This document shows positions 54,400 through 62,902 of a stretch of 64,000 bases of DNA, one piece after another. The translations under genes and the position numbers were made by a program. This stretch comes from Prevotella sp. (GTDB taxonomy: Bacteria > Bacteroidota > Bacteroidia > Bacteroidales > Bacteroidaceae), in assembly GCA_017651265.1 (NCBI GenBank), contig JAGCDO010000067.1, positions 26,446 to 90,445 on the forward strand, in the 5' to 3' direction. Position 1 is the stretch's first letter. Every line of letters begins with the position of its first letter. A model generated the notes under the pieces. That model saw only the letters and a program-made list of their open reading frames with translations. It was not told where the DNA came from and made no database searches.

Positions 54400-55917
54400 A
54401 TGCTAACAAAAAAAGATTTAGATCAATTAGCTCTGAAGGGAATTTCTGAAGAACAGATCAATACACAGTTGGAGGAGTTCAAGACTGGTTTCCCGTTCTT
54501 GAAGTTGGAAGCCGCCGCCAGCATCGGACATGGTATCATCGCGCCAGATAGTGAGGAGCGCCAGCGCATGGTTGACGCCTGGAACGCCTATAAGGCAGAA
54601 GGGAAGAAGATCGTGAAGTTCGTTCCTGCCAGTGGTGCGGCCAGTAGGATGTTCAAGGATATGTTCGCCTTTGTTGACGCGCCCTATGATGTGCCTACCA
54701 CCGATTTCGAGAAGAAGTATTTTGACAATCTGGAGAAGTTCGCCTTCTATGATGCGCTGGATGCAGCCTGTTTGAAGAACGAGGGCAAGGGTGTGAAGGC
54801 CCTGATGGCCGATGGGAAGTACAAGACCGTTGCAGCCACGATGCTGAAGGCAGAAGGCTTGAACTACGGTCAGCTGCCCAAGGGTATGCTCCTGTTCCAC
54901 AAGTATCCCGAGGGTCCGCGTACCCCTATGGAAGAGCATTTGGTGGAAGGTGCGCTCTATGCAGCCAGTAACGGTGAAGCCAATGTGCACTTCACGGTGA
55001 GTCATGAGCACATCGGTTTCTTCGAGAAGAAGGTAGCCGAGAAGAAAGACGGCTTAGCACGTAAGTACGGCATCAAGTACAACATCTCCTTCTCTGAGCA
55101 GAAGCCGAGTACCGATACCGTGGCTGCCAATGCCGACAATACACCGTTCAGGAACGATGACGGCTCCCTGCTGTTCCGTCCTGGCGGTCATGGTGCCTTG
55201 ATCGAGAACCTCAACGAGATTGATGCTGATGTCATCTTCATCAAGAACATTGATAATGTAGTGCCCGACCGTTTGAAGAGCGATACGGTAGAGTACAAGC
55301 AGGTCATTGCCGGAGTATTGGTTACCTTACAGCAGAAAGCCTTTGCTTATCTGCGCCTACTTGACAGCGGTGTGTATAACCACGAGAAACTCGAGGAGAT
55401 CATCCGTTTCGTGCAGCGCGACCTCTGCTGCAGGAAGGCAGATATCAAGGATTTGGAAGATGCTGATCTGGTGATCTATCTGCGTGAGAAGCTGAACCGA
55501 CCCATGCGTGTGTGCGGTGTGGTTAAGAACGTGGGTGAGCCAGGTGGCGGACCGTTCCTGACGTACAACCAGGATGGAACGGTATCATTGCAGATTCTCG
55601 AGAGCAGTCAGATTGACAAGACCAACGAGGCCTACATGAAGATGTTCACCGAGGGTACGCACTTCAATCCCGTTGATCTGGTATGTGCCGTGAAGAACTA
55701 CAAGGGTGAGCCGTTCAACCTGCCTGCCTTTGTTGACAAGACCACTGGTTTCATCAGCAGTAAGAGTAAGGGAGGAAAAGAACTGAAGGCATTGGAGCTT
55801 CCCGGTTTGTGGAACGGAGCCATGAGTAACTGGAGTACGGTGTTCGTGGAAGTACCCCTTTCCACCTTCAATCCCGTGAAGACCGTCAATGACCTGTTGC
55901 GCGAGCAACATCAATGA
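54400..55917 (+). CDS. DUF4301 family protein
   Basis: 505 aa, cytoplasmic, no TM. Starts MLTKKDLDQLALKGISEEQI, and has KIVKFVPASGAASRMFKDMF and LLFRPGGHGALIENLNEIDADVIFIKNIDNVVPDRLK. These are typical of DUF4301, a Bacteroidota family with a look of nucleotidyltransferases (HGALIENL-type and FIKNIDNVV resemble UTP-sugar pyrophosphorylase motifs), so a sugar-nucleotide role is possible. The shorter start is set by the promoter. A paired heptad-repeat element follows. Confidence 0.85.
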   Translation: MLTKKDLDQLALKGISEEQINTQLEEFKTGFPFLKLEAAASIGHGIIAPDSEERQRMVDAWNAYKAEGKKIVKFVPASGAASRMFKDMFAFVDAPYDVPTTDFEKKYFDNLEKFAFYDALDAACLKNEGKGVKALMADGKYKTVAATMLKAEGLNYGQLPKGMLLFHKYPEGPRTPMEEHLVEGALYAASNGEANVHFTVSHEHIGFFEKKVAEKKDGLARKYGIKYNISFSEQKPSTDTVAANADNTPFRNDDGSLLFRPGGHGALIENLNEIDADVIFIKNIDNVVPDRLKSDTVEYKQVIAGVLVTLQQKAFAYLRLLDSGVYNHEKLEEIIRFVQRDLCCRKADIKDLEDADLVIYLREKLNRPMRVCGVVKNVGEPGGGPFLTYNQDGTVSLQILESSQIDKTNEAYMKMFTEGTHFNPVDLVCAVKNYKGEPFNLPAFVDKTTGFISSKSKGGKELKALELPGLWNGAMSNWSTVFVEVPLSTFNPVKTVNDLLREQHQ

Positions 55918-55923
55918 TATTTT

Positions 55924-56040
55924 AGAAGCAAGAGGCAAGAAGCAAGAAGCAAGAGAATAGTACTATTATATAGGCACTGGATGTGTTCACTTGTATCTCA
56001 TTACATATCTCTTGCTTCTTGCTTCTTGCCTCTTGCTTCT
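55924..56040. repeat. Paired heptad element A (51-nt core)
   Basis: Left arm 55924-55956: 7-nt units of GAAGCAA type then GAGA. Core 55957-56007 (51 nt, begins ATAGTACT). Right arm 56008-56040 is the exact reverse complement of the left arm (33/33). Extra right-side units continue to about 56068. It lies between convergent genes and could end both transcripts. Confidence 0.85.
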
Positions 56041-56066
56041 TGCCCCTTGCCTCTTGCTTCTTGCCT

Positions 56067-57860
56067 CTAAATTAATTCATCTAATTCCAACCAGCGCATG
56101 CTCTTCTCGTCAATCTCATCTTTGAGCGACGAGAGGAGCTTGCTTTTTTCTGTCAGCTCATCCACCGACAGCTTACCGCTGCAGAGGGCTTCCTCAATGC
56201 TTTTCTGCTTCTCTTCCAAGGCCGCAATGTCTTTCTCCAGCTGCGCCATTTCCAGTCGTTCCTTATAAGTAAGCTTACGCTTGGCAGGCTCTCCCGACGG
56301 TTCGTCTGTACGTTCATTCTTACCTTTGTTGCGCTCGTTCTTGTCGGTTGGTTTCTCGTTATTCGATTTCTCCTCCTTATCCGCAAACATCCTGTATTGC
56401 GTGTAGTTTCCGGGGAAGTCCTTGATCACCCCATTCCCTTTGAACACCAGCAGATGATCCACCACCTTATCCATAAAATAGCGGTCGTGACTCACCACAA
56501 TCACGCAGCCGGGGAAGTCGGCTAAATACTCCTCCAGAATCTGCAGCGTCTGGATATCCAGGTCGTTCGTGGGCTCATCCAGCACCAGGAAGTTCGGATT
56601 CTTCATCAGTACCGTGCACAGGTAGAGCTTACGTTTCTCACCGCCAGAGAGCTTATACACATAGTTGTGCTGTTGCTCAGGGGTGAACAGGAAATGCTGT
56701 AGGAACTGCGAGGCAGAGAGGTGCTTACCGCCACCCATGTCGATATACTCGGCAATGTCGGTAATCACGTCAATCACCTTTTGCTGTTCGTTGAACTTGA
56801 GTCCTTCCTGCGAGAAATAGCCGAAGCGCACCGTATCACCAATGTCGAACTTCCCACTGTCGATGGGCTCCAGTCCGAGCAGCATCTTGATGAACGTGCT
56901 CTTGCCCGTTCCGTTACTGCCCACGATTCCCATCTTCTCGAAGCGTGCGAAGTTGTAGTAGAAGTCTTTGAGAATAACTAATTGATCAAAAGCTTTAGAA
57001 ACATACTGGCACTCGAAGATCTTCGAGCCGATATATACGTTGCGCGATTTCAGTCTGATCTGTCGTTCCTCGATGCGCTGCTTGGCAATCTTCTCCAGCT
57101 CATAGAAAGCCTCCTCGCGGTAGCGGGCCTTATGACCTCTGGCCTGCGGCATTCTGCGCATCCACTCCAGTTCCCGTCTATACAAGTTATTGGCCCGCAT
57201 GATCTCAGCACGGGTGTTGTCGATACGTTCCTGCCGTTTCTCCAGATAATACGCATAGTTGCCGCGGTAAGTATAGATGGTACGGTTGTCCAGCTCAAGA
57301 ATCAGGTTACACACCTTGTCCAGGAAATAACGGTCGTGCGTCACCATCAGCAGGGTTTTGTTCCCTCGTGCCAGATAGCCCTCCAGCCATTCAATCATCT
57401 CCAGGTCGAGGTGGTTCGTGGGCTCGTCGAGAATCAGCAGATCAGGTTCCGTAATCAGAACATTGGCCAGAGCCACCCGTTTCTGCTGACCGCCACTGAG
57501 CTGTCCCATGGGCTGCTGCAGGTCGCGTATCTTCAGCTGTGTCAATATCTGCTTGGCCCGCAGCACCTTTTCCTCCTCGCCCTGATGGTGAAAGCAGGCA
57601 TCAATCACCTTTTCTTCGGGATCGAATACAGGCGACTGCTCCAGCATGGCCACTTTCAGGTCGCGACGGAAGATGATCTTCCCGTCGTCGTACCCCTCCT
57701 TACCCGTAATCACCGAGAGCAAGGTGGATTTTCCAGTACCGTTCTGTGCAATCAATCCCACCTTCTGTCCTTCGGCAATGCTGAACGAGATATGCTCGAA
57801 CAGCACCTGTGCGCCGAACGATTTCGTGAGATCCTGTACGTCGAGAAAAGGAACAGCCAT
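56067..57860 (-). CDS. ABC-F ATPase (Uup/EttA-like)
   Basis: 597 aa with two ABC domains and no TM segments. Domain 1: GLIAQNGTGKST, LSGGQQKRVALA, LILDEPTNHLD. Domain 2: GIVGSNGTGKST, LSGGEKRKLYLC, LVLDEPTNDLD. A linker with charged helices lies between, and the C-terminal 80 residues are a coiled coil (ERLEMAQLEKDIAALEEKQ), as in Uup. ABC-F proteins act on ribosomes or in DNA repair-like roles; which applies here is not certain. It ends 6 nt after the engB gene on the same strand. Confidence 0.9.
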   Translation of the reverse strand: MAVPFLDVQDLTKSFGAQVLFEHISFSIAEGQKVGLIAQNGTGKSTLLSVITGKEGYDDGKIIFRRDLKVAMLEQSPVFDPEEKVIDACFHHQGEEEKVLRAKQILTQLKIRDLQQPMGQLSGGQQKRVALANVLITEPDLLILDEPTNHLDLEMIEWLEGYLARGNKTLLMVTHDRYFLDKVCNLILELDNRTIYTYRGNYAYYLEKRQERIDNTRAEIMRANNLYRRELEWMRRMPQARGHKARYREEAFYELEKIAKQRIEERQIRLKSRNVYIGSKIFECQYVSKAFDQLVILKDFYYNFARFEKMGIVGSNGTGKSTFIKMLLGLEPIDSGKFDIGDTVRFGYFSQEGLKFNEQQKVIDVITDIAEYIDMGGGKHLSASQFLQHFLFTPEQQHNYVYKLSGGEKRKLYLCTVLMKNPNFLVLDEPTNDLDIQTLQILEEYLADFPGCVIVVSHDRYFMDKVVDHLLVFKGNGVIKDFPGNYTQYRMFADKEEKSNNEKPTDKNERNKGKNERTDEPSGEPAKRKLTYKERLEMAQLEKDIAALEEKQKSIEEALCSGKLSVDELTEKSKLLSSLKDEIDEKSMRWLELDELI

Positions 57861-57866
57861 GATGTG

Positions 57867-58478
57867 TTATTCCGTGGGGTTCTTCAACTCTTTGTTGATA
57901 CGGTCGATATAGTCGAGCACCTCATCACGTCCTAATTTCTTCTCTGCCGAAGTGATGAAGTAAGGCGGCAGAATCTCCCAGGTGTCTTCCAGCTTCGACA
58001 TATACGCCTCAGCATTCATCTTCGCCTTTACCGGTCCTAACTTATCAGCCTTGGTGAAGATGATGGAGAAGGGGATATTACTCTGTCCTAACCAGTCGAT
58101 GAATTCCCGGTCGATCACCTGCGGGTCGTGACGGATATCAATCAACACAAACACGTTGATGAGCTGTTCACGTTGCAGGATATACGAGGAGATCATCTGC
58201 TCCAGCTTCTGACGGGTTGTCTTGCTCTGCTTAGCATAGCCGTAGCCGGGAAGGTCAACCAAGTACCACTCGTTGTTCACGATGAAGTGGTTGATGAGCA
58301 GTGTCTTACCGGGTGTGGAGGAAGTCTTGGCAAGGTTCTTCCTGGCACAGAGCATGTTGATCAGACTCGACTTACCGACATTACTTCTGCCGATGAAGGC
58401 ATACTCCGGCTTCGTATCTTTCGGACAGGTGCGTACGGTGGGGTTACTCACCACGAATTCTGCTTTTGTTATTTCCAT
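57867..58478 (-). CDS. engB: Ribosome biogenesis GTPase EngB (YsxC/YihA)
   Basis: 203-aa TRAFAC GTPase needed for 50S subunit assembly. G1 [10 protein letters not shown] (about 30-39), G2 TSSTPGKT, G3 DLPGYGYA, G4 TKADK and G5 TSAEKK are all present. Standard length. It is first in a two-gene unit with the ABC-F gene, which also acts on translation. The promoter region is shared with the divergent recR gene and carries an unusual direct repeat. Confidence 0.95.
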   Translation of the reverse strand: MEITKAEFVVSNPTVRTCPKDTKPEYAFIGRSNVGKSSLINMLCARKNLAKTSSTPGKTLLINHFIVNNEWYLVDLPGYGYAKQSKTTRQKLEQMISSYILQREQLINVFVLIDIRHDPQVIDREFIDWLGQSNIPFSIIFTKADKLGPVKAKMNAEAYMSKLEDTWEILPPYFITSAEKKLGRDEVLDYIDRINKELKNPTE

Positions 58479-58495
58479 ATGATAAAATATTTCTG

Positions 58496-58503
58496 CAAAG
58501 TTA
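58496..58503 (-). promoter_or_regulatory. -7 promoter box of engB
   Basis: CAAAGTTA on plus, TAACTTTG on minus, 17 nt before the engB start. A second minus-strand box, TACCTTTG, is at 58579-58586. Confidence 0.65.
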
Positions 58504-58558
58504 CGGAAAGTCGAGTGCAGAACAAAAGATTTTAATCTTTTTTATGCCGAGACGGAGT

Positions 58559-58606
58559 AAGTTCGCGATTTTTTATCGCAAAGGTACGAAAAAGTTCGCG
58601 ATTTTT
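58559..58606 (+). promoter_or_regulatory. Direct repeat in the engB-recR promoter region
   Basis: AAGTTCGCGATTTTT occurs at about 58559-58573 and again at about 58592-58606, 33 nt apart (three helical turns). The repeats flank the minus-strand box at 58579 and abut the recR -7 box, so they could be regulator sites. Confidence 0.5.
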
Positions 58607-58609
58607 CAT

Positions 58610-58617
58610 TACCTTTG
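58610..58617 (+). promoter_or_regulatory. -7 promoter box of recR
   Basis: TACCTTTG, 19 nt before the ATG at 58636. It excludes the earlier in-frame start at 58615. Confidence 0.7.
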
Positions 58618-58635
58618 CAATCAAAATTGCATTCT

Positions 58636-59268
58636 ATGTCTCAATCCCTTGCCCGCGAAGGCACACCTTATCCTTCCCAATTACTGGAGAACGCCGTGGA
58701 GGAGTTCGCCAAGCTGCCGGGAATCGGTCGTAAGACAGCCTTACGACTGGTACTCTTCCTGCTCCGTCAGGAACCGGATGAGGTAGAGGCATTTACCCAG
58801 GCCGTGAGCAGGATGCGCAAGGAAGTGAAGTACTGTAGGGTGTGTCATAACATCAGCGATACCGACCTCTGTCCGATCTGCTCTGATCAGCGTCGTGACA
58901 GTTCCGTGATCTGCGTGGTGGAGAACATCCGCGACGTGATGGCCATCGAGAACACCCAGCAATACCACGGACTGTATCATGTCTTGGGTGGTATTATCTC
59001 TCCCATGGAAGGAATCGGTCCGTCAGACATCGAGATCGACTCGTTGATCAAGCGCGTTGAGGAAGGCGGTGTTGAAGAGGTGATCTTCGCCTTGAGCAGT
59101 ACGATGGAGGGCGACACCACGAATTTCTATATCTCACGCAAGCTTGCTTCCTATCCCGTCAAGCTCAGCGTCATTGCCCGAGGCATTTCCGTGGGCGACG
59201 AACTGGAATACACTGATGAAGTAACATTAGGACGTTCAATATTAAACCGTACACCATTCAATGGATAA
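58636..59268 (+). CDS. recR: Recombination mediator RecR
   Basis: 210 aa. Helix-hairpin-helix [17 protein letters not shown] (about 25-45), a C4 zinc finger [16 protein letters not shown] (about 70-85), and a Toprim domain ([28 protein letters not shown]). RecR loads RecA on gapped DNA with RecF/RecO. The start at 58636 is fixed by the promoter. It overlaps the next gene by 8 nt. Confidence 0.95.
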   Translation: MSQSLAREGTPYPSQLLENAVEEFAKLPGIGRKTALRLVLFLLRQEPDEVEAFTQAVSRMRKEVKYCRVCHNISDTDLCPICSDQRRDSSVICVVENIRDVMAIENTQQYHGLYHVLGGIISPMEGIGPSDIEIDSLIKRVEEGGVEEVIFALSSTMEGDTTNFYISRKLASYPVKLSVIARGISVGDELEYTDEVTLGRSILNRTPFNG

Positions 59269-59716
59269 AGTAGTAAAGACCTTAAAGGTCTGTTTCTTTG
59301 CTCCGATCGTGATCGCCCTGATCCTGGTCGTATTGTATGAAACCGAAATAATGATTCCTGGATTCAATGGCTTCAGTACCCAGGCATGGTTCATCATTCT
59401 CACCGTCATGGAACTGCTCACCATAGCCGTTATTCCTGCAGCCCTTTATCTGTTCAAGAACAAGAAGGTGAAGGAAGCCTTGAAAGCTGAGCCTGTGGCG
59501 GCCATGAAGAAGTATGGTGTTATGCGACTGCTGATGCTGGGTATCCCGCTGGTGGCGAATACCGATTTTTATTATATGTCGATGAATGTCGCCTTCGGCT
59601 ATATGGCCATCATCCTATTGCTCGTCCTGCCCTTCGTCTATCCTAGTAAGGCGAGGTGTGAGGAGGAAACAAATCTTCTGGAGGAAGGAGGAAGGAGGAG
59701 GGAGGAAGGAGATTAG
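59261..59716 (+). CDS. Small integral membrane protein with repeat-encoded tail
   Basis: 151 aa, four predicted TM segments (about 10-30, 40-62, 87-105, 112-130). Not recognised. The last 20 residues, [18 protein letters not shown], are encoded in part by the left arm of heptad element B, so this tail differs in origin from the core. It begins inside the recR coding region (8-nt overlap) and is likely cotranscribed with it. Confidence 0.7.
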   Translation: MDKVVKTLKVCFFAPIVIALILVVLYETEIMIPGFNGFSTQAWFIILTVMELLTIAVIPAALYLFKNKKVKEALKAEPVAAMKKYGVMRLLMLGIPLVANTDFYYMSMNVAFGYMAIILLLVLPFVYPSKARCEEETNLLEEGGRRREEGD

Positions 59717-59801
59717 TATTATGCGCCAGTGGTTCTATCCTATATATAATGCCTGTATCTCAGTAGTTCTCTCCTTCCTCCCTCCTCCCTCCTCCTTCCT
59801 C
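59681..59801. repeat. Paired heptad element B (57-nt core)
   Basis: Left arm 59681-59712 (GAGGAAG units, then GAGA), core 59713-59769 (57 nt), right arm 59770-59801. Arms pair with one mismatch in 32. The core matches that of element D at 48 of 57 positions. The left arm codes the end of the upstream membrane protein. Confidence 0.85.
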
Positions 59802-59827
59802 GATAAAAAATAATAAAAAAATCAAAG

Positions 59828-61024
59828 TTGAAAAAGCTTACTGTCGTTATCGTCAATTACAACGTGAAGCACTACGTGGAGCAGTGTCTTCACAGTGTGG
59901 AGAGAGCCATCGAGGGTCTCGATGCTGAGGTGGTGGTGGTGGATAACCACTCCCACGATGACTCCGTGACGTATCTTCAGGAACGATTCCCTTGGGTGAA
60001 CATCATTGCCAATAACCATAACTCGGGGTTCTCAAGGGCAAACAACATGGCCATACGACAGACACAGGGCGAGTATGTGCTCCTGCTGAATCCTGATACC
60101 ATCGTTGGCGAGAATACCCTCCAAGAGTGTATCGCATTCATGGACCAGCATCCTGATGCGGGAGCCCTGGGCGTGCAGATGCTGAAGAGCAATGGCGAGA
60201 AAGCGAGGGAGAGTAGGAGAGGACTGCCCACGCCAATGACTGCTTTCTATAAGGTATGCGGACTCTGCGACTGCTTCCCTCAAAGTAAGCGCTATGGGAA
60301 ATACTACATGGGCTATCTGCCTTGGGATGAGGCTGCAGAGATAGAGATTGTGAGCGGCGCCTATTGCATGGTAAGAAGAGCTGCCCTTGATCAGGTAGGA
60401 CTGCTCGACGAGGATTTCTTTATGTATGGTGAGGATATCGACCTGTCGTACCGTATCCTTAAAGGCAACTACCACAACTGGTATCTTCCCGTTCGCATCC
60501 TGCACTATAAAGGAGAGAGCACGCAGAAGTCGAGCTTTCGCTATGTCCATGTGTTCTACGATGCGATGCTCATCTTCTTCAGGAAGCACTTCGGACAGAT
60601 GACCTTCCTGCTCAGCATTCCCATCAAGGCGGCTATCTATTTCAAGGCCCTTATCGCCTTGTTGCAGATGAGCTCGCAGCGCATACGTAAGATGCTGGGA
60701 TTCACGGAGCGGAAACGTGGCGAGAAACCCTATTACCTGTTCATCGGACAGGAGTCTCACTTAGAGAAATGCCGACAGCTGAGTATGGTAAAAGGTCTTC
60801 ATGCTGATTTCGTTGTTGGTGATGAGACAACCTTGCCCCAAGGTCATCTCAACCATTTGGACGAGCTCAAGAAGAAAGATTGTGTGTATGTGGTCTATGA
60901 CACCGATGCGTATCGTTACCAAACCATGCTCAACATCATGGAAGCACAGAACGTAGAACACATCTCCCTTGGCACTTATTCGCCGCAGACAGGATTGCTG
61001 ATTACGGAGACTGAAGTAATGTGA
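59828..61024 (+). CDS. Family 2 glycosyltransferase
   Basis: 398 aa. TTG start at 59828 gives MKKLTVVIVNYN, the usual start of the family. Motifs: VDNHSHDDSV, LLLNPDT (about 87-93, DxD-like), SGAYCMVRRAALDQVGLLDEDFFMYGEDIDLSYRI. A C-terminal helical region with a membrane-like segment (about 235-280) and an extra domain of about 120 residues follow. It probably transfers a sugar (rhamnosyltransferase-like) to a lipid or polysaccharide in the envelope. The donor is unknown. Heptad elements flank it on both sides. Confidence 0.87.
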   Translation: MKKLTVVIVNYNVKHYVEQCLHSVERAIEGLDAEVVVVDNHSHDDSVTYLQERFPWVNIIANNHNSGFSRANNMAIRQTQGEYVLLLNPDTIVGENTLQECIAFMDQHPDAGALGVQMLKSNGEKARESRRGLPTPMTAFYKVCGLCDCFPQSKRYGKYYMGYLPWDEAAEIEIVSGAYCMVRRAALDQVGLLDEDFFMYGEDIDLSYRILKGNYHNWYLPVRILHYKGESTQKSSFRYVHVFYDAMLIFFRKHFGQMTFLLSIPIKAAIYFKALIALLQMSSQRIRKMLGFTERKRGEKPYYLFIGQESHLEKCRQLSMVKGLHADFVVGDETTLPQGHLNHLDELKKKDCVYVVYDTDAYRYQTMLNIMEAQNVEHISLGTYSPQTGLLITETEVM

Positions 61025-61029
61025 GTTTT

Positions 61030-61144
61030 GTGGAATGTGGAGTGTGGAGTGTAGAGTGAGAATAGTACTGAGATACTGTATTCATTATAAAGCCACCTGT
61101 ACTTGAATCATATCTCATTCCACATTCCACATTCCACATTCCAC
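61030..61144. repeat. Paired heptad element C (51-nt core)
   Basis: Left arm 61030-61061 (GTGGAAT-type units, then GAGA), core 61062-61112 (51 nt, begins ATAGTACT as in A), right arm 61113-61144. Of 32 positions, 28 are Watson-Crick, three are G-U compatible in RNA and one is a mismatch. Confidence 0.85.
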
Positions 61145-61147
61145 AAT

Positions 61148-61177
61148 AAAAAAAAGGAGCCCTCAGGCTCCTTTTTT
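61148..61177. terminator. Bidirectional terminator between GT2 and tRNA genes
   Basis: GGAGCC (61156-61161) / GGCTCC (61166-61171) stem with CTCA loop, A-run before and T-run after. It ends the tRNA transcript on the minus strand and can also stop the plus strand. Confidence 0.85.
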
Positions 61178-61179
61178 GC

Positions 61180-61253
61180 GGTGCGTACGGGACTCGAACC
61201 CGTGACCTCCTGCGTGACAGGCAGGCATTCTAACCAGGCTGAACTAACGCACC
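61180..61253 (-). tRNA. tRNA-Asp (GUC), copy 1
   Basis: 74 nt. On the minus strand it begins GGTGCGTTAGTTCAGCCTGG, anticodon stem-loop CCTGC-CTGTCAC-GCAGG with anticodon GTC, T-arm GTTCGAGTC, acceptor end ACGCACC. CCA is not encoded. Identical to the second copy, 33 nt apart. Confidence 0.95.
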
Positions 61254-61286
61254 TTGGTTAAGTGCTTTGCGAAACGGATGGTTGGC

Positions 61287-61360
61287 GGTGCGTACGGGAC
61301 TCGAACCCGTGACCTCCTGCGTGACAGGCAGGCATTCTAACCAGGCTGAACTAACGCACC
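61287..61360 (-). tRNA. tRNA-Asp (GUC), copy 2
   Basis: 74 nt, identical in sequence to the neighbouring tRNA and promoter-proximal. Both are probably cut from one transcript that begins at the box at 61390-61397. Confidence 0.95.
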
Positions 61361-61389
61361 TTTAACCGCATTGTTCCGATTAGCGGGTG

Positions 61390-61397
61390 CAAAGGTA
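61390..61397 (-). promoter_or_regulatory. -7 promoter box of the tRNA-Asp pair
   Basis: CAAAGGTA on plus, TACCTTTG on minus, 30 nt upstream of the first tRNA. Confidence 0.75.
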
Positions 61398-61437
61398 GGT
61401 AATTTTTTCCTTTCCACCAAAAGAAAAGAGGGATTTT

Positions 61438-61944
61438 TTAGAAAAAAAGTTGCATCAGGCACACAGGATGATAATCGTGCCCATCGAAAAGCCAGTCGTT
61501 CAAGATGGCAGTGCGCTGAAAGCCTGCTTTTTGGAACAATCTGAGCGATTCTTCGTTAGTTGTGTCAACATACGCAAACAACTGGTGGATATGGATGATT
61601 TCTCGCGCATATTGCTTCAGTTGCTCCAATGCCGCCGTACCCATACCTTGATGACGATAAGGTTCACGAATCACAATACCCACCTCTGCGCGGTGATGCT
61701 GCGGCTCATAGTTCATCATGTCGATAAGACCAATAGCCACCCCTTCCTCGTTCTCCACCACCAACCTTACCTGGCGGTCGGTGTAGATATCACCTGTGGC
61801 ACGAGCCAGGTAGTCGCGTAGCTGGTAACGGGAATACGGCACATTTGTCACCCCCACCTTCCACAAGGCAGGGTTATTCTCTATCTGGTACAACAACTCC
61901 AGATCCTCAGGCTCCATCGCCCTTAGTAGTATTTTGTTTTTCAT
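61438..61944 (-). CDS. GNAT-family N-acetyltransferase (SpeG-like)
   Basis: 168 aa. The acetyl-CoA-binding motif is visible: VGIVIREPYRHQGMGTAALEQLKQYA (about 93-118), with the earlier strand IGLIDMMNYEPQHHRAEVG. The C-terminal region YVDTTNEESLRLFQKAGFQRTA is also typical. SpeG-type members acetylate polyamines; RimJ/RimL-type modify proteins. The substrate is not known. Heptad element D lies 22 nt upstream. Confidence 0.85.
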   Translation of the reverse strand: MKNKILLRAMEPEDLELLYQIENNPALWKVGVTNVPYSRYQLRDYLARATGDIYTDRQVRLVVENEEGVAIGLIDMMNYEPQHHRAEVGIVIREPYRHQGMGTAALEQLKQYAREIIHIHQLFAYVDTTNEESLRLFQKAGFQRTAILNDWLFDGHDYHPVCLMQLFF

Positions 61945-61965
61945 TGGGTTTTATGATTTTTATTT

Positions 61966-62088
61966 CGAGGAAGGAGGAAGGACGAAGGAGGAAGGAGAAT
62001 AGCACTAAGCGCCTGTGGTTATATCCTGTATATATTGCCTGTATCTCAGTAGTTTTCTCCTTCCTCCTTCGTCCTTCGTCCTTCCTCG
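61966..62088. repeat. Paired heptad element D (57-nt core)
   Basis: Left arm 61966-61998 (GAGGAAG/GACGAAG units then GAGA), core 61999-62055 (57 nt), right arm 62056-62088. Arms pair with one mismatch in 33. It lies between two minus-strand genes, downstream of kdsB and upstream of the acetyltransferase. Confidence 0.85.
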
Positions 62089-62094
62089 GGATAG

Positions 62095-62136
62095 CTCCTT
62101 ACTCCTTCGTCCTTCCTCCTTCCTCCTTCCTCCTAT
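62095..62136. repeat. Extra heptad array beside element D
   Basis: Six CTCCTTC-type 7-nt units follow the right arm of element D after a 6-nt gap and run into the stop codon of kdsB. Confidence 0.75.
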
Positions 62137-62879
62137 TTCTTAAGCCACGCCTCGGCCCTCTCCAAATCCTCCGGCGTATCAATCCCCACGGTCTCAATCT
62201 CCGTGGTGCCCACCTTGATCTTATAGCCGTTCTGCAGCCAGCGGAGCTGCTCTAAGCTCTCAGCCAGCTCCAGTGAAGATTGCGGCAGTTGGGTGATTTC
62301 ATGCAGCACCTCTGTGCGGTAAGCATAGAGTCCGATGTGCTTCATAAACGGGAACTTTCCCATCCATTGCTCTCGGTCTATTCCTCGTAAGAACGGGATG
62401 ATGCTGCGCGAGAAATACAGGGCGTAGCCACGGTTGTCAACCACCAGCTTAGGCGAGTTGGGGTTCTCCAGGGCGCTCAATGGCTGCTCAGCCGTGAACG
62501 GTTTTCCCAACGTGGCAATCTGCGTGTCAGCATCCTCAAAGCAACGGCACACCGTCTCAATCTGCGACTGCTGGATAAAGGGCTCATCACCTTGAATGTT
62601 CACCACCACGTCATAGTCGCCCCCGATTTTCTGCACCGCCTCCTCAATACGGTCCGTTCCGCTCTTGTGGTTCGTGGAGGTCATCACGGCCTTACCACCA
62701 AAAGCCTCTACCGTCTCAAAGATACGCTGGTCGTCTGTGGCTACATAGGCATCGTTCAATACCTTCGACACCTGTTCGTATACTCTCTGTATCACTGTCT
62801 TTCCGCCCAGCATCGCCAACGGCTTACCTGGGAAGCGTGTAGAGGCGTAGCGGGCAGGGATCACTCCAATAAATTTCAT
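62133..62879 (-). CDS. kdsB: 3-deoxy-manno-octulosonate cytidylyltransferase
   Basis: 248 aa. Makes CMP-Kdo from Kdo and CTP for lipid A-core synthesis, in the cytoplasm. PARYASTRFPGKPLAML (about 8-24) and VNIQGDEPFI (about 92-101) are the nucleotide and metal motifs; GTDRIEEA is also present. Typical length. Marks an organism with Kdo-containing LPS. The stop codon overlaps the extra heptad array. Same strand as the HigA-like gene upstream. Confidence 0.95.
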   Translation of the reverse strand: MKFIGVIPARYASTRFPGKPLAMLGGKTVIQRVYEQVSKVLNDAYVATDDQRIFETVEAFGGKAVMTSTNHKSGTDRIEEAVQKIGGDYDVVVNIQGDEPFIQQSQIETVCRCFEDADTQIATLGKPFTAEQPLSALENPNSPKLVVDNRGYALYFSRSIIPFLRGIDREQWMGKFPFMKHIGLYAYRTEVLHEITQLPQSSLELAESLEQLRWLQNGYKIKVGTTEIETVGIDTPEDLERAEAWLKK

Positions 62880-62902
62880 ATCACTTCGTTACGATTAACT
62901 TT

